A DNA stretch of 18,487 nucleotides from CAZXSK01 sp964642855 (GTDB taxonomy: Bacteria > Planctomycetota > Phycisphaerae > SM23-33): the NCBI GenBank assembly GCA_964642855.1, contig CAZXSK010000072.1:1-18487 (forward strand), given 5' to 3'. The notes below the pieces were generated by a model that saw only the letters and a program-made list of their open reading frames with translations, was not told the DNA's origin and searched no databases. Made by a program: the position numbers and the translations under genes. Positions 1-6,473 of the stretch are shown piece after piece (position 1 is the stretch's first letter; every line of letters begins with the position of its first letter).

Positions 1-203
1 GCCCACGCGCGGGAGACTTGATTTACGGCTTTCCTGACCCATGCTGGTCGCTGGTAGTCGAGGTCCGTAATCCGCTTGGTGAAGTGCATGTCAAGAGGTG
101 CTACGGAGGTTGTGGCACGACGCGATAGCGAAGCGGCGTATGAAGCTCCGGCCCCAAGAACGAAGACTGTCCCGACCTTCAAACGATTCTTTGGATCTCG
201 CAT
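1..203 (-). CDS. Partial gene, SIR2-like N-terminus (runs off left edge)
   Basis: An uninterrupted minus-strand frame starts at an ATG at 203 and continues past base 1, giving 67 visible residues. An in-frame TAA lies seven codons upstream of the ATG, so this is the first usable start. Residues 12-21 read TVFVLGAGAS, a hydrophobic strand followed by a glycine-rich loop, and residues 35-41 read APLDMHF. This pairing resembles the opening of SIR2-like (NAD-binding) domains found in many antiphage proteins. That is family-level pattern recognition; the catalytic His and the rest of the fold lie outside the window. Third codon positions are only about 58% G/C (39 of 67), clearly lower than the strongly G/C-ending codons of the other genes here, which hints at acquisition by transfer. 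The Shine-Dalgarno is weak (AGGTAAG about 12 bases upstream). Other Rossmann-type NAD- or FAD-binding proteins remain possible. Confidence 0.55.
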   Translation of the reverse strand, partial: MRDPKNRLKVGTVFVLGAGASYAASLSRRATTSVAPLDMHFTKRITDLDYQRPAWVRKAVNQVSRAW

Positions 204-415
204 GCCAACGCAGCTTACCTGTTAACCCGTCCTCATGCCGAGAGCGGTGAGAGTCTGAGAGTTTTCAGCGACTCGCGCTCGCGGCGGTTGGTTTCTGTGG
301 CCCCGTGGGTTGGCAGAAGTGGTCGAAGTGTCGGCCGCCCCGTGAACACCACCGAGACACAACGTTTGGCCGTGTCGGGTGTTGCGGTTAACGAACTCGT
401 TCGACTCGGCCAGTC

Positions 416-458
416 AAACAAAAACGCCGCAAGCCGCTTATTTGCAACGACTTACGGC
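416..458 (-). terminator. Intrinsic terminator of tRNA-Asn
   Basis: On the minus strand the arms at 458-448 (GCCGTAAGTCG) and 436-426 (CGGCTTGCGGC) form an 11-bp stem with two G-U pairs around an AT-rich loop. The stem is followed by GTTTTTGTTT down to 416. It begins six bases after the 3' end of tRNA-Asn, so it should end that transcript before the SIR2-like gene. Confidence 0.8.
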
Positions 459-463
459 ATTAC

Positions 464-535
464 CTCCCGGACAAGGACTCGAACCTTGAACCTAGCGGTT
501 AACAGCCGCTCGCTCTACCATTGAGCTATCCGGGA
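464..535 (-). tRNA. tRNA-Asn (GTT anticodon)
   Basis: A complete cloverleaf can be folded on the minus strand. It has a 7-bp acceptor stem TCCCGGA/TCCGGGA, D-stem GCTC/GAGC, and anticodon stem AGCGG/CCGCT with loop CTGTTAA giving anticodon GTT. The variable loop is five bases and the T-arm is CAAGG-TTCGAGT-CCTTG. The U1-A72 pair and discriminator G73 are typical of bacterial tRNA-Asn. The 3' CCA is not encoded. Confidence 0.97.
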
Positions 536-574
536 ATGACAGACTGGCCCCGGGCGTCGCCCGGAGAGCCTTAC

Positions 575-602
575 AACGTACCGTATCGGCCAGAAATGTC
601 AA
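575..602 (-). promoter_or_regulatory. Sigma-70 type promoter of tRNA-Asn
   Basis: On the minus strand a perfect TTGACA (602-597) is followed after 16 bases by TACGTT (580-575). The predicted start near 568 lies about 33 bases before the mature tRNA 5' end. The leader contains a GC hairpin (564-550, CCGGGC/GCCCGG, three-base loop) that would be removed with the 5' leader. Confidence 0.65.
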
Positions 603-624
603 GCCCTTGGGGCAAGGTTTCCAC

Positions 625-649
625 AAAAACGCCCCGCCCCCTGCCGGGG
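625..649 (-). terminator. Intrinsic terminator of the protease cluster
   Basis: Read on the minus strand, CCCCG (649-645) pairs with CGGGG (636-632) and is followed by CGTTTTT, with the T run at 629-625. It lies about 135 bases downstream of the stop at 783 and just upstream of the tRNA-Asn promoter, so it separates the two units. Confidence 0.65.
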
Positions 650-782
650 TTCCCGCCAGAGGGCGCAACGTAGTGCACTCAAAGCCCTTGCGAGTAATAC
701 GCTTCGCCGGACACCAGGCCCGGCCGGGCGACCCGAGAAGCAGATCCCCGCTCGGGACAGTCAGAGCCATTCGGCGATTGGC

Positions 783-1655
783 TTACTCCATTGCGTCCGA
801 GGTCTCCTCGACCTCGTCGGACGATTCGTCTGCTTCGCCGGACGCATCGTCGGCCTCGTCGGCCGATTCATCGTCCCCATCGTCTTCGTCGTCCACGGTT
901 GCGTCGCCGTCGTTGTCTTTGTGGGCGGCGAGGGCGTCCTTGGCGCCGTCGAGCACGTCGCGGGCGGGCAGGATCACGGGGATTGCCTCGCTTTCTTCCT
1001 TGCCCGGAGAGCGGCGGACCAGCGAAACGCCCAGCACCTTGCCGTCGCCGGTGAAGACCGGGCAGCCGATCCGCATGCCCTCGGCTACGTAGAACGTCCG
1101 CGGGCGGGTGGTCATCGCCACCACGCGGTTGACGTCGACCATCGCGGCGTAGTTGAGCACCTTGCCCAGGCGGGCGAGCATGATCACGTCGTCGAGTTCC
1201 TCGGCCTTGGCGTCGTCGGACATGTCCACAGCGGTGAGCTTGTGGCCTTTGAACTCCTCGCTGCCGGTGTCGATCTGCACGTAGGCCAGGTCGAGGACGG
1301 CGTCGGTGTGGAGGACCTTGGCGGGCACTTCGGTGCCGTCGGTCATGCGGACCTTGACCTCGGAGAACTCGCTGGAGGCGACGACCTTCTGGGGCTGGCC
1401 TCCGATTCGCACGGTCCGGCCGTCGAACCGGCTGACCGGGTCGATCCGCGAATTGGACACGACCATCAAGCCGTTGTCGGCGTCGAGGACGGTACCGAGG
1501 ACCTCGACCTTCTGCTCGGAGGGCACGTTGAGGGGCACGCCTCCGGCGGAGGCCTTGATTTTGAGGATCACCTGCACCCAGAGGACGGCATCCTGGCTGG
1601 ACTTGAAGACCTTGCGTGCGGTCTTCTGGGCGGGGGTATCGGCCGATGCGGTCAT
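783..1655 (-). CDS. Degenerate trypsin-fold protease (pseudoprotease), 5' end in gap
   Basis: At least 290 codons are visible; the first Met codon directly abuts the N run, so the true start and probably an export signal lie in the gap. Residues 50-215 follow the HtrA/trypsin-2 plan: a strand pair GTVLDADNGLMVVSNSRI, then DGTEVPAKVLHTDAVLDLAYVQI, then EGMRIGCPVFTGDGKVLGV. Aligned by eye with the HtrA upstream, the His of the NxHV motif is Arg70, the Asp is kept (Asp122), and the Ser of GNSGGP is Ile196. Proteolysis by the usual triad is therefore unlikely. The C-terminus (247-290) is about half Asp and Glu, a flexible acidic tail. The gene follows the HtrA gene on the same strand, and the CAGGA right after that gene's stop could be its ribosome binding site. 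A scaffolding or regulatory partner of the active protease is the likeliest role (inference). Confidence 0.8.
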   Translation of the reverse strand: MTASADTPAQKTARKVFKSSQDAVLWVQVILKIKASAGGVPLNVPSEQKVEVLGTVLDADNGLMVVSNSRIDPVSRFDGRTVRIGGQPQKVVASSEFSEVKVRMTDGTEVPAKVLHTDAVLDLAYVQIDTGSEEFKGHKLTAVDMSDDAKAEELDDVIMLARLGKVLNYAAMVDVNRVVAMTTRPRTFYVAEGMRIGCPVFTGDGKVLGVSLVRRSPGKEESEAIPVILPARDVLDGAKDALAAHKDNDGDATVDDEDDGDDESADEADDASGEADESSDEVEETSDAME

Positions 1656-1755
1656 NNNNNNNNNNNNNNNNNNNNNNNNNNNNNNNNNNNNNNNNNNNNN
1701 NNNNNNNNNNNNNNNNNNNNNNNNNNNNNNNNNNNNNNNNNNNNNNNNNNNNNNN
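1656..1755. other. Assembly gap (100 N)
   Basis: Exactly 100 undetermined bases, a conventional placeholder length. It falls between the stop of the HtrA gene (1761) and the readable part of the next gene (1655). If its real size is near 100 bases it would just hold a start codon and a signal sequence of about 30 residues for the downstream gene. Confidence 0.98.
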
Positions 1756-1760
1756 TCCTG

Positions 1761-3830
1761 CTACTGGCTGTCCGGCGCGGCGGTCTCGGGGGTCCAGTCG
1801 GGCTCGAGCACCAGAAAGCCGGTGCGGATGCCACGCTTCACGAAGAAGACCACGCGGCGTGACTGGGCCTTGCGGGCCGCGTCGAGCACCTTCTCGAGGT
1901 CGCCTACGTCGGTAACGGGTTTGTTGTCGACCGTGAGGATGACGTCTCCGGCGCGAACGCCGGCGAGGTCGGCCCAGCCGGCGCGGGCGACCGATTCCAC
2001 CAGCACGCCGACGGCGTCCTTCTCCATCTTCTTGCTGACGATGTCCTCGTGCGACAGATTCCTCGCTGCGAACTCGAAGTCTTCGTCCTTGTACCGGCGG
2101 AACTCCGACGCCGACGGCGGCCTGCGGTCGAGCGTGACGGTCACCTTGTCGCGCTTCTTGCCGCGGATGATGCCCAGCTCCACCTCCGAGCCCACGCGAT
2201 ACTGGCGGATGAGGTGGGTCAGCACGTCGGCGTCCTCCGGCTGGGATGCGTTGATCACCATGCCGTCGAGCTTGACGAGCAGGTCGCCGACCTTCAGGCC
2301 GGCCTTGTCCGGGCCGTAGCCTTCGTACACCTGCGTCACGCGGAAGCCCTTGGTACCCTCGAGCCCCAGCGCTTCTGCCAGGTCGCGTGTGAGCACCTGC
2401 GTTCCGACCGCCAGCCAGGCCTTGCGTGCCCGGGTGGGCTTGTCTCGCTCGGGCTCCCTGCCGACGCGGACGACGGTCAGCAGCTTCTCGCTGCCGCGAT
2501 CGAAGCCGACGATCGTGGGCACGGGTTCGTCCTGGCCTTCGACGATGTCGGCTGTCATTTCCTGAAGCTCCCCGACGTTGGCGACGGGCTTTCCGCCGAC
2601 CTCGGTGATGATGTCGCCCGGGCGGATCTTCGGCTTGGCGTCGGAGCACGGGCTGCCCGGCCTGAGGGAGTGCACGATCACGCCGTCGAGCGAGTCGCGC
2701 TCGGCATTGATCGCGGACATCAGCGTGAAATCGCGGGCGGTCATGCCCCAGTCGCGCAGCTCGACGTCTTCGCCCTTGGCGGGTTGACGGATGCTGGCCG
2801 TGACGGTGCAGGTGACCTTCTCGCCATCGCGGAGCACCACGATCTCCACGGGCTTTTCCGGCGGGGTCGAGAGCATCCGCTGATAGAAGAGGGGCAGTTC
2901 CTCGGGGGTGCGAACCGTAATCGGCTCGCCATCGAAGGTCAGCACGATGTCTCCCGCCCGGATGCCCGCATCGTCGGCCGGGGAGTCTCCGATCACGCCA
3001 CTGACCAGGGCGCCCTTCTCGTTGTCCGAGCCGGGCAGCAGCGGCTGAACCGTCAGGCCCGCCCAGCCTCGCTTGACCGTGCCGGTCTCGATCAGCTGGT
3101 TGGCGACATCGCGGGCCAGGTTGGCCGGTATTGCCCCGCCGATGCCCGCGATGCCCACCTCGTTGATGCCGATGATCTGGCCGTCGAGGTTCGCCAGCGG
3201 CCCGCCGGAGTTGCCGTGATAGATGTGCGCGTCGTGCCCGATCCATCGCACGAGCACGCCGACGTTTTCGCCGTCGAGCTCCAGGCCGCCGGGAAGGATC
3301 ATCTCGGTGTTGCTGACCACCCCGGCTGTGACGGACTGGGAAAGCCCGGCCGGGCTTCCCATCGCCAGAACGGTGTCGCCCACGCGCACCTTGTCGGAGT
3401 CTCCGAACTCAGCGACGACGATGGGCTTGGCGGGGTCCTTGCGTTCGTCGAGGCGGAGCTTGAGCACGGCGATATCGGTCATCGGGTCGGTGCCGACGAG
3501 GTCGGCTTCGATCTCTTCGCGATCGGACGTACGGCAGATGATGCGTGTGGCGTTTCCGGCGACGTGATGATTGGTGATCACGTGGCCTTCCTTTGTGATG
3601 ATCGCACCGCTTCCGGAAGCCTGGAACTTGAGAATCCTGCCGCCGGAGGGCGCGGTGACCACCACGTGGATGCGAACCAGCGCGGGGTAGATATCGTTGA
3701 TCGCCTTGTCGATGCCGCTCTGCAGCCGGGCCTCGGAGATGCGACCCGCCCCGCCGCCCGGCCCGCACGAGGCCAGGAAAGTCGCGGATACCATGCCGAG
3801 TACGATCAACGCTTGTTTCGTCCGTGTCAT
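1761..3830 (-). CDS. HtrA/DegP-like serine protease lipoprotein with four PDZ domains
   Basis: 689 residues from the ATG at 3830. That start has GGAG six bases upstream; the ATG at 3836 sits directly on the Shine-Dalgarno and is less likely. Residues 1-22 form a lipoprotein signal ending in LASC (Cys22). The trypsin domain (about 40-250) has the full triad: His89 in TNHHV, Asp119 in MTDIAVLKL and Ser208 in GNSGGPL. Four PDZ-like units follow at about 255-345, 360-455, 470-570 and 605-675, with the carboxylate-loop and AGxRAGD-type motifs clearest in the first, third and fourth. Classical DegP has two PDZ domains and DegS one, so four is unusual. It should act on the periplasmic side, anchored to a membrane, in protein quality control or signalling; the substrate cannot be read from sequence. 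The next gene encodes an inactive relative. Confidence 0.92.
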   Translation of the reverse strand: MTRTKQALIVLGMVSATFLASCGPGGGAGRISEARLQSGIDKAINDIYPALVRIHVVVTAPSGGRILKFQASGSGAIITKEGHVITNHHVAGNATRIICRTSDREEIEADLVGTDPMTDIAVLKLRLDERKDPAKPIVVAEFGDSDKVRVGDTVLAMGSPAGLSQSVTAGVVSNTEMILPGGLELDGENVGVLVRWIGHDAHIYHGNSGGPLANLDGQIIGINEVGIAGIGGAIPANLARDVANQLIETGTVKRGWAGLTVQPLLPGSDNEKGALVSGVIGDSPADDAGIRAGDIVLTFDGEPITVRTPEELPLFYQRMLSTPPEKPVEIVVLRDGEKVTCTVTASIRQPAKGEDVELRDWGMTARDFTLMSAINAERDSLDGVIVHSLRPGSPCSDAKPKIRPGDIITEVGGKPVANVGELQEMTADIVEGQDEPVPTIVGFDRGSEKLLTVVRVGREPERDKPTRARKAWLAVGTQVLTRDLAEALGLEGTKGFRVTQVYEGYGPDKAGLKVGDLLVKLDGMVINASQPEDADVLTHLIRQYRVGSEVELGIIRGKKRDKVTVTLDRRPPSASEFRRYKDEDFEFAARNLSHEDIVSKKMEKDAVGVLVESVARAGWADLAGVRAGDVILTVDNKPVTDVGDLEKVLDAARKAQSRRVVFFVKRGIRTGFLVLEPDWTPETAAPDSQ

Positions 3831-3852
3831 CTGCATCTCCGTTGCGGGTCCG

Positions 3853-3880
3853 ATCCTAGAGAAAACCAGCCGCTCCCCAA
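3853..3880 (-). promoter_or_regulatory. Candidate promoter for the HtrA gene
   Basis: On the minus strand TTGGGG (3880-3875), a 16-base spacer and TAGGAT (3858-3853). The predicted start near 3846 gives a leader of about 16 bases before the ATG at 3830, enough for the GGAG site. The -35 match is only moderate. Confidence 0.35.
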
Positions 3881-3984
3881 CGCGCAGCCGGGAGCGTGTA
3901 TCTTGCTCAGACGCCCGGGCAAACGCAAGGTTCCTGCCCAAATCGCCGAACCCGCCCGGATCCGGAAAACGCCCGGAGCGGGGG

Positions 3985-4013
3985 TTGTCAGCACCGGGGC
4001 TTGCGGGTATCCT
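3985..4013 (+). promoter_or_regulatory. Promoter of the trpS leader and trpS
   Basis: TTGTCA (3985-3990), a 17-base spacer and TATCCT (4008-4013). Transcription should begin at about 4020-4021, at or one base before the ATG of a small open frame (4021). The trpS leader would then be about 157 bases. It diverges from the HtrA promoter. Confidence 0.5.
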
Positions 4014-4020
4014 TCGGGGC

Positions 4021-4086
4021 ATGGTCAACCTTCGAGTCCATCCGGACGGACGGCGCATCCGCTGGATCTGGCGACGGGGTCGGTGA
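4021..4086 (+). CDS. Candidate trpS leader peptide (21 aa, Trp-Ile-Trp)
   Basis: The short frame ATG 4021 to TGA 4084-4086 encodes 21 residues ending RRIRWIWRRGR, with Trp codons at 4063-4065 and 4069-4071. It lies in the leader of trpS, in a different frame from trpS, and its ATG coincides with the predicted transcription start, so translation could be leaderless. GC hairpins follow immediately. Tandem codons for the cognate amino acid before a synthetase gene are the hallmark of ribosome-mediated attenuation, as in pheM-pheST of E. coli. The weak points are that no Shine-Dalgarno is visible and the frame is open further upstream, as GC-rich frames often are. Confidence 0.4.
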   Translation: MVNLRVHPDGRRIRWIWRRGR

Positions 4087-4129
4087 CGAGCCGGCCCGCC
4101 CCGATTCCATCCGCCTGCGCGGCGGTTGG
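4075..4129 (+). promoter_or_regulatory. Tandem hairpins in the trpS leader, possible attenuator
   Basis: Hairpin A pairs CGGGG (4075-4079) and CGG (4081-4083) with CCG (4091-4093) and CCCCG (4099-4103), with an internal bulge, and encloses the leader-peptide stop. Hairpin B pairs CCA-T-CCGCC (4107-4115) with GGCGG-T-TGG (4121-4129), eight pairs and one T-T mismatch. CCGCC at 4096-4100 in A could alternatively pair with GGCGG of B, so exclusive folds are conceivable. B is followed by CCTGTTCTGGCTGTTC, not a clean T run, so termination is uncertain. A ribosome stalled on the Trp codons would cover the left arm of A. Confidence 0.3.
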
Positions 4130-4177
4130 CCTGTTCTGGCTGTTCCCCCACCCGTTTCACATGCAAGGATTCCTGCG

Positions 4178-5179
4178 ATGAGAGTGCTTTCGGGCATACA
4201 ACCTTCGGGCCGGCTTCACGTCGGCAACTACTTCGGCGCCATCCGCCAGTTCCTGCAGTTCCAGGAACAGGGCAACGAGTGCTTCTACTTTCTCGCGAAC
4301 TACCACGCGCTGACGACCATCCAGGACCGCGACGTACTGGAGGAACTGTCGATCCATCTGGCAGCCGGGTATCTCGCGCTTGGGATCGACCCCGACCGCA
4401 GCGTGTTCTTCCTGCAGTCCGACGTGCCCCAGACCACCGAGCTGTGCTGGTTTCTCAACACCGTCTGCCCGGTGAGCCTGATGGAGAAAGCCCACTCGTA
4501 CAAGGACAAGGTCGCCCGCGGCATGGCTGCCAATATGGGCCTGTTCGACTACCCGGTGCTGCAGGCGGCCGATATCGTCATCTACGATTCCAACCTCGTG
4601 CCCGTCGGACAAGACCAGAAGCAGCATATCGAGATGACCCGCGACCTGGCGGTCAAGTTCAACGCAGCCTACGGCGGCGGGAACGTGCTGGTCGTGCCCG
4701 AGCCGCACATCGTCGAGTCCGTAGCGGTCGTGCCCGGCATCGACGGCCAGAAGATGTCCAAGAGCTACAACAACACGATCGAGATCTTCCAGACGCCCAA
4801 GAAGACCAAGAAGAACTGCGCCAAGATCGTCACCGATCCCACGCCGCTGGAGGACCCCAAGGACCCCGAGACGTGCAACGTCTTCGCCCTGCTGAAGCTC
4901 TTCGCGAGCGAAGACGAGCTGGCCGAAATCGCTCGGAAGTATCGCGCCGGCGGGTACGGCTACGGGCACGCCAAGGGCAGGCTGGCCGAGTTGATCAACG
5001 AGACGTTCGCCGACGCCCGGGAGAAGTACGACGAACTGATCGCCAACCCGGACACCGTGCGGGACATCCTCCGCGAAGGCGGCAGGAAGGCCCGCAAGGT
5101 CGCCGAGGCCTCGCTGCAGCGCGTCCGCGAGGCAGCCGGCATTGTGACAACCTACGAGCCAGAGTTCCGCCACGGCTGA
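4178..5179 (+). CDS. trpS: Tryptophanyl-tRNA synthetase
   Basis: 333 residues, the usual length for bacterial TrpRS. It charges tRNA-Trp with tryptophan in the cytoplasm using ATP. The class I signatures are clear: HVGN (14-17, in the form SGRLHVGNYFGA) and KMSKS (192-196, in GQKMSKSYNN). Other family segments are NYHALTT, SDVPQTTEL, PVLQAADI and VPVGQDQKQH. The ATG at 4178 has AAGGA eight bases upstream and gives the standard N-terminus. A LarA-family gene follows after 43 bases on the same strand. The long leader upstream holds a promoter, a Trp-containing short frame and hairpins, which suggests regulation by tryptophan supply (inference). Confidence 0.97.
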   Translation: MRVLSGIQPSGRLHVGNYFGAIRQFLQFQEQGNECFYFLANYHALTTIQDRDVLEELSIHLAAGYLALGIDPDRSVFFLQSDVPQTTELCWFLNTVCPVSLMEKAHSYKDKVARGMAANMGLFDYPVLQAADIVIYDSNLVPVGQDQKQHIEMTRDLAVKFNAAYGGGNVLVVPEPHIVESVAVVPGIDGQKMSKSYNNTIEIFQTPKKTKKNCAKIVTDPTPLEDPKDPETCNVFALLKLFASEDELAEIARKYRAGGYGYGHAKGRLAELINETFADAREKYDELIANPDTVRDILREGGRKARKVAEASLQRVREAAGIVTTYEPEFRHG

Positions 5180-5222
5180 ACCCCACCGGCCGACGCCGGA
5201 TGAAGCAGAGCGAGAGAGTACC

Positions 5223-6461
5223 GTGCCCGACCGCATCGGCGACATCCCCGTGCTCGAGCCCCGCCCGCCTGCCCGGGTCGATGTCGGCCTGGCCAGGGCC
5301 GTCGACAATGCACTGGCCGTGCTGGGCGACATCGGAGAGCACGGCCTGACCGTGGCGGTCAACGATCCGCAGCGGGACACCCGGTCGGCCGACGTGCTGG
5401 GCGAATTGTTCCAGCGCGTCGACCCGAAGCGCTGTCGCCTGGTGCTCGCGACCGGAACGCACCGGTTCGACGAATCCGTCACCGGGCCCTTTCTCGCCGA
5501 CCTGCTGCGCGGGACGAAGCTGGCGGCCGTCGACGTCCACGATGCCCGATCGCCCGAACTGAAACCCACCTCGGGGGGCAACACCTGGACCGGCCATCCC
5601 TGGCTGTCCGGGCCGGGGGGCAAGCTGGGCATCGGCAGTGTCGAGCCCCACTACTTCGCCGGGTACACCGGCGCGCATAAGACGCTGACCATTGGCCTGG
5701 CGTCATATCGGGAGATCGAAGACAACCACGCCCACGCTCTCTCGCCCCTTGCCCAGCCGGGGTCGCTGATGAGTAATCCCGTCTTTCAGGGCATCTCCGG
5801 CATGCTGCGAAGCCTGCACGCATCCGGGCCGGTCGCTGCGGTCAACCTGGTGCAGGCAGGTTCGCGCATCGTCGGCGCGTTTGGCGGCGGGGCCATGAGC
5901 GCCCTGGCAGACGCCATCGAACTGGCCGCTGCCACGTTCGCCTGCGAGATCGAAACGCCGGCTGCGGCGCTGATCCTGGAGGTAACCGGCGCGCTGGGCA
6001 GGTCTTTTTACCAGGCGGACAAGGGCATCAAGAACAGCGAGCACGCCGTTCGCGACGGCGGGGTGATCGTCCTCTGCGCCCCCTGCCCCGAGGGCGTCGG
6101 ACAGGACCATTTCGTCTCGCTGCTCCGGCAGGCGGACAGCTACCGCAAGGCGCGGGACGTCGTCACCGGGCGGGGCTATCGGCTGGGCGATCACAAAGCC
6201 GTCCGCCTTCGACGCCTGACCGACCCCCGCGAGCGGAACGTCCGCGTGTTTCTCGTCAGCAAGGGGATCTCGGCCGGGGATGCCAGGCTGCTGGGAATGA
6301 CCAAGGCTGATTCCGCTGACGCCGCCCTTCGTGCGGCAGGGATCAACATCGACGCGCCCGGCGTGTACCGCGTTCGCGACGCAGGAAACGTCGCCGTCGT
6401 AGCCGGGCCAATCTCTGACGACTCGTCGGCGGCGATTGACACCAACCAGCCGTGGCAGTAG
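5223..6461 (+). CDS. larA: LarA-family (DUF2088) nickel-pincer-type racemase/epimerase
   Basis: 412 residues from a GTG preceded by a GAGAGA purine tract. The nearby ATG at 5200 is out of frame. Family motifs follow the lactate racemase LarA: NDPQRDTRS near residue 47, ATGTHR with His80, and PHYFAGYTGAHKTLTIGLAS with His143 and Lys153, then His169 in EDNH. By position these match the His and Lys residues of LarA that hold the nickel-pincer cofactor (Lys184, His108, His174 and His200 in the Lactobacillus enzyme). LarA homologues act on many 2-hydroxyacids and some sugar acids, so the substrate is open. No larB, larC or larE cofactor genes are visible; the cofactor would have to be made elsewhere. 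The gene lies between trpS and a response regulator and may be co-transcribed with both. Confidence 0.85.
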   Translation: MPDRIGDIPVLEPRPPARVDVGLARAVDNALAVLGDIGEHGLTVAVNDPQRDTRSADVLGELFQRVDPKRCRLVLATGTHRFDESVTGPFLADLLRGTKLAAVDVHDARSPELKPTSGGNTWTGHPWLSGPGGKLGIGSVEPHYFAGYTGAHKTLTIGLASYREIEDNHAHALSPLAQPGSLMSNPVFQGISGMLRSLHASGPVAAVNLVQAGSRIVGAFGGGAMSALADAIELAAATFACEIETPAAALILEVTGALGRSFYQADKGIKNSEHAVRDGGVIVLCAPCPEGVGQDHFVSLLRQADSYRKARDVVTGRGYRLGDHKAVRLRRLTDPRERNVRVFLVSKGISAGDARLLGMTKADSADAALRAAGINIDAPGVYRVRDAGNVAVVAGPISDDSSAAIDTNQPWQ

Positions 6462-6473
6462 CCTACCACCGAC

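Noticed and set aside
426..470. Possible attachment site or integration scar next to the 3' end of tRNA-Asn
   Set aside because: The inverted repeat there is followed by a T run and is explained as the tRNA terminator; no second copy of the tRNA end and no integrase is visible in the window.
288..524. 78-codon plus-strand frame before and across tRNA-Asn
   Set aside because: It runs through the tRNA and its terminator, has no clear ribosome binding site and no recognisable motif.
783..915. GAC/TCG-rich repetitive stretch that could be a tandem repeat
   Set aside because: It is the codon-level reflection of the Asp/Glu/Ser-rich tail of the pseudoprotease; no exact repeat unit is present.
868..3246. 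792-codon minus-strand frame running through the N gap
   Set aside because: It is an Arg/Gly/Pro-rich out-of-frame shadow of the HtrA and pseudoprotease genes, bridged only by undefined bases.
2049..4181. 710-codon plus-strand open frame opposite the HtrA gene
   Set aside because: It is a shadow: the minus strand shows a complete HtrA with signal peptide, triad and PDZ motifs, and GC-rich genes commonly leave long antisense frames.
5186..5199. Small hairpin CCGGC/GCCGG after trpS as a terminator
   Set aside because: Only five pairs and no T run follow; trpS and larA are more likely co-transcribed.
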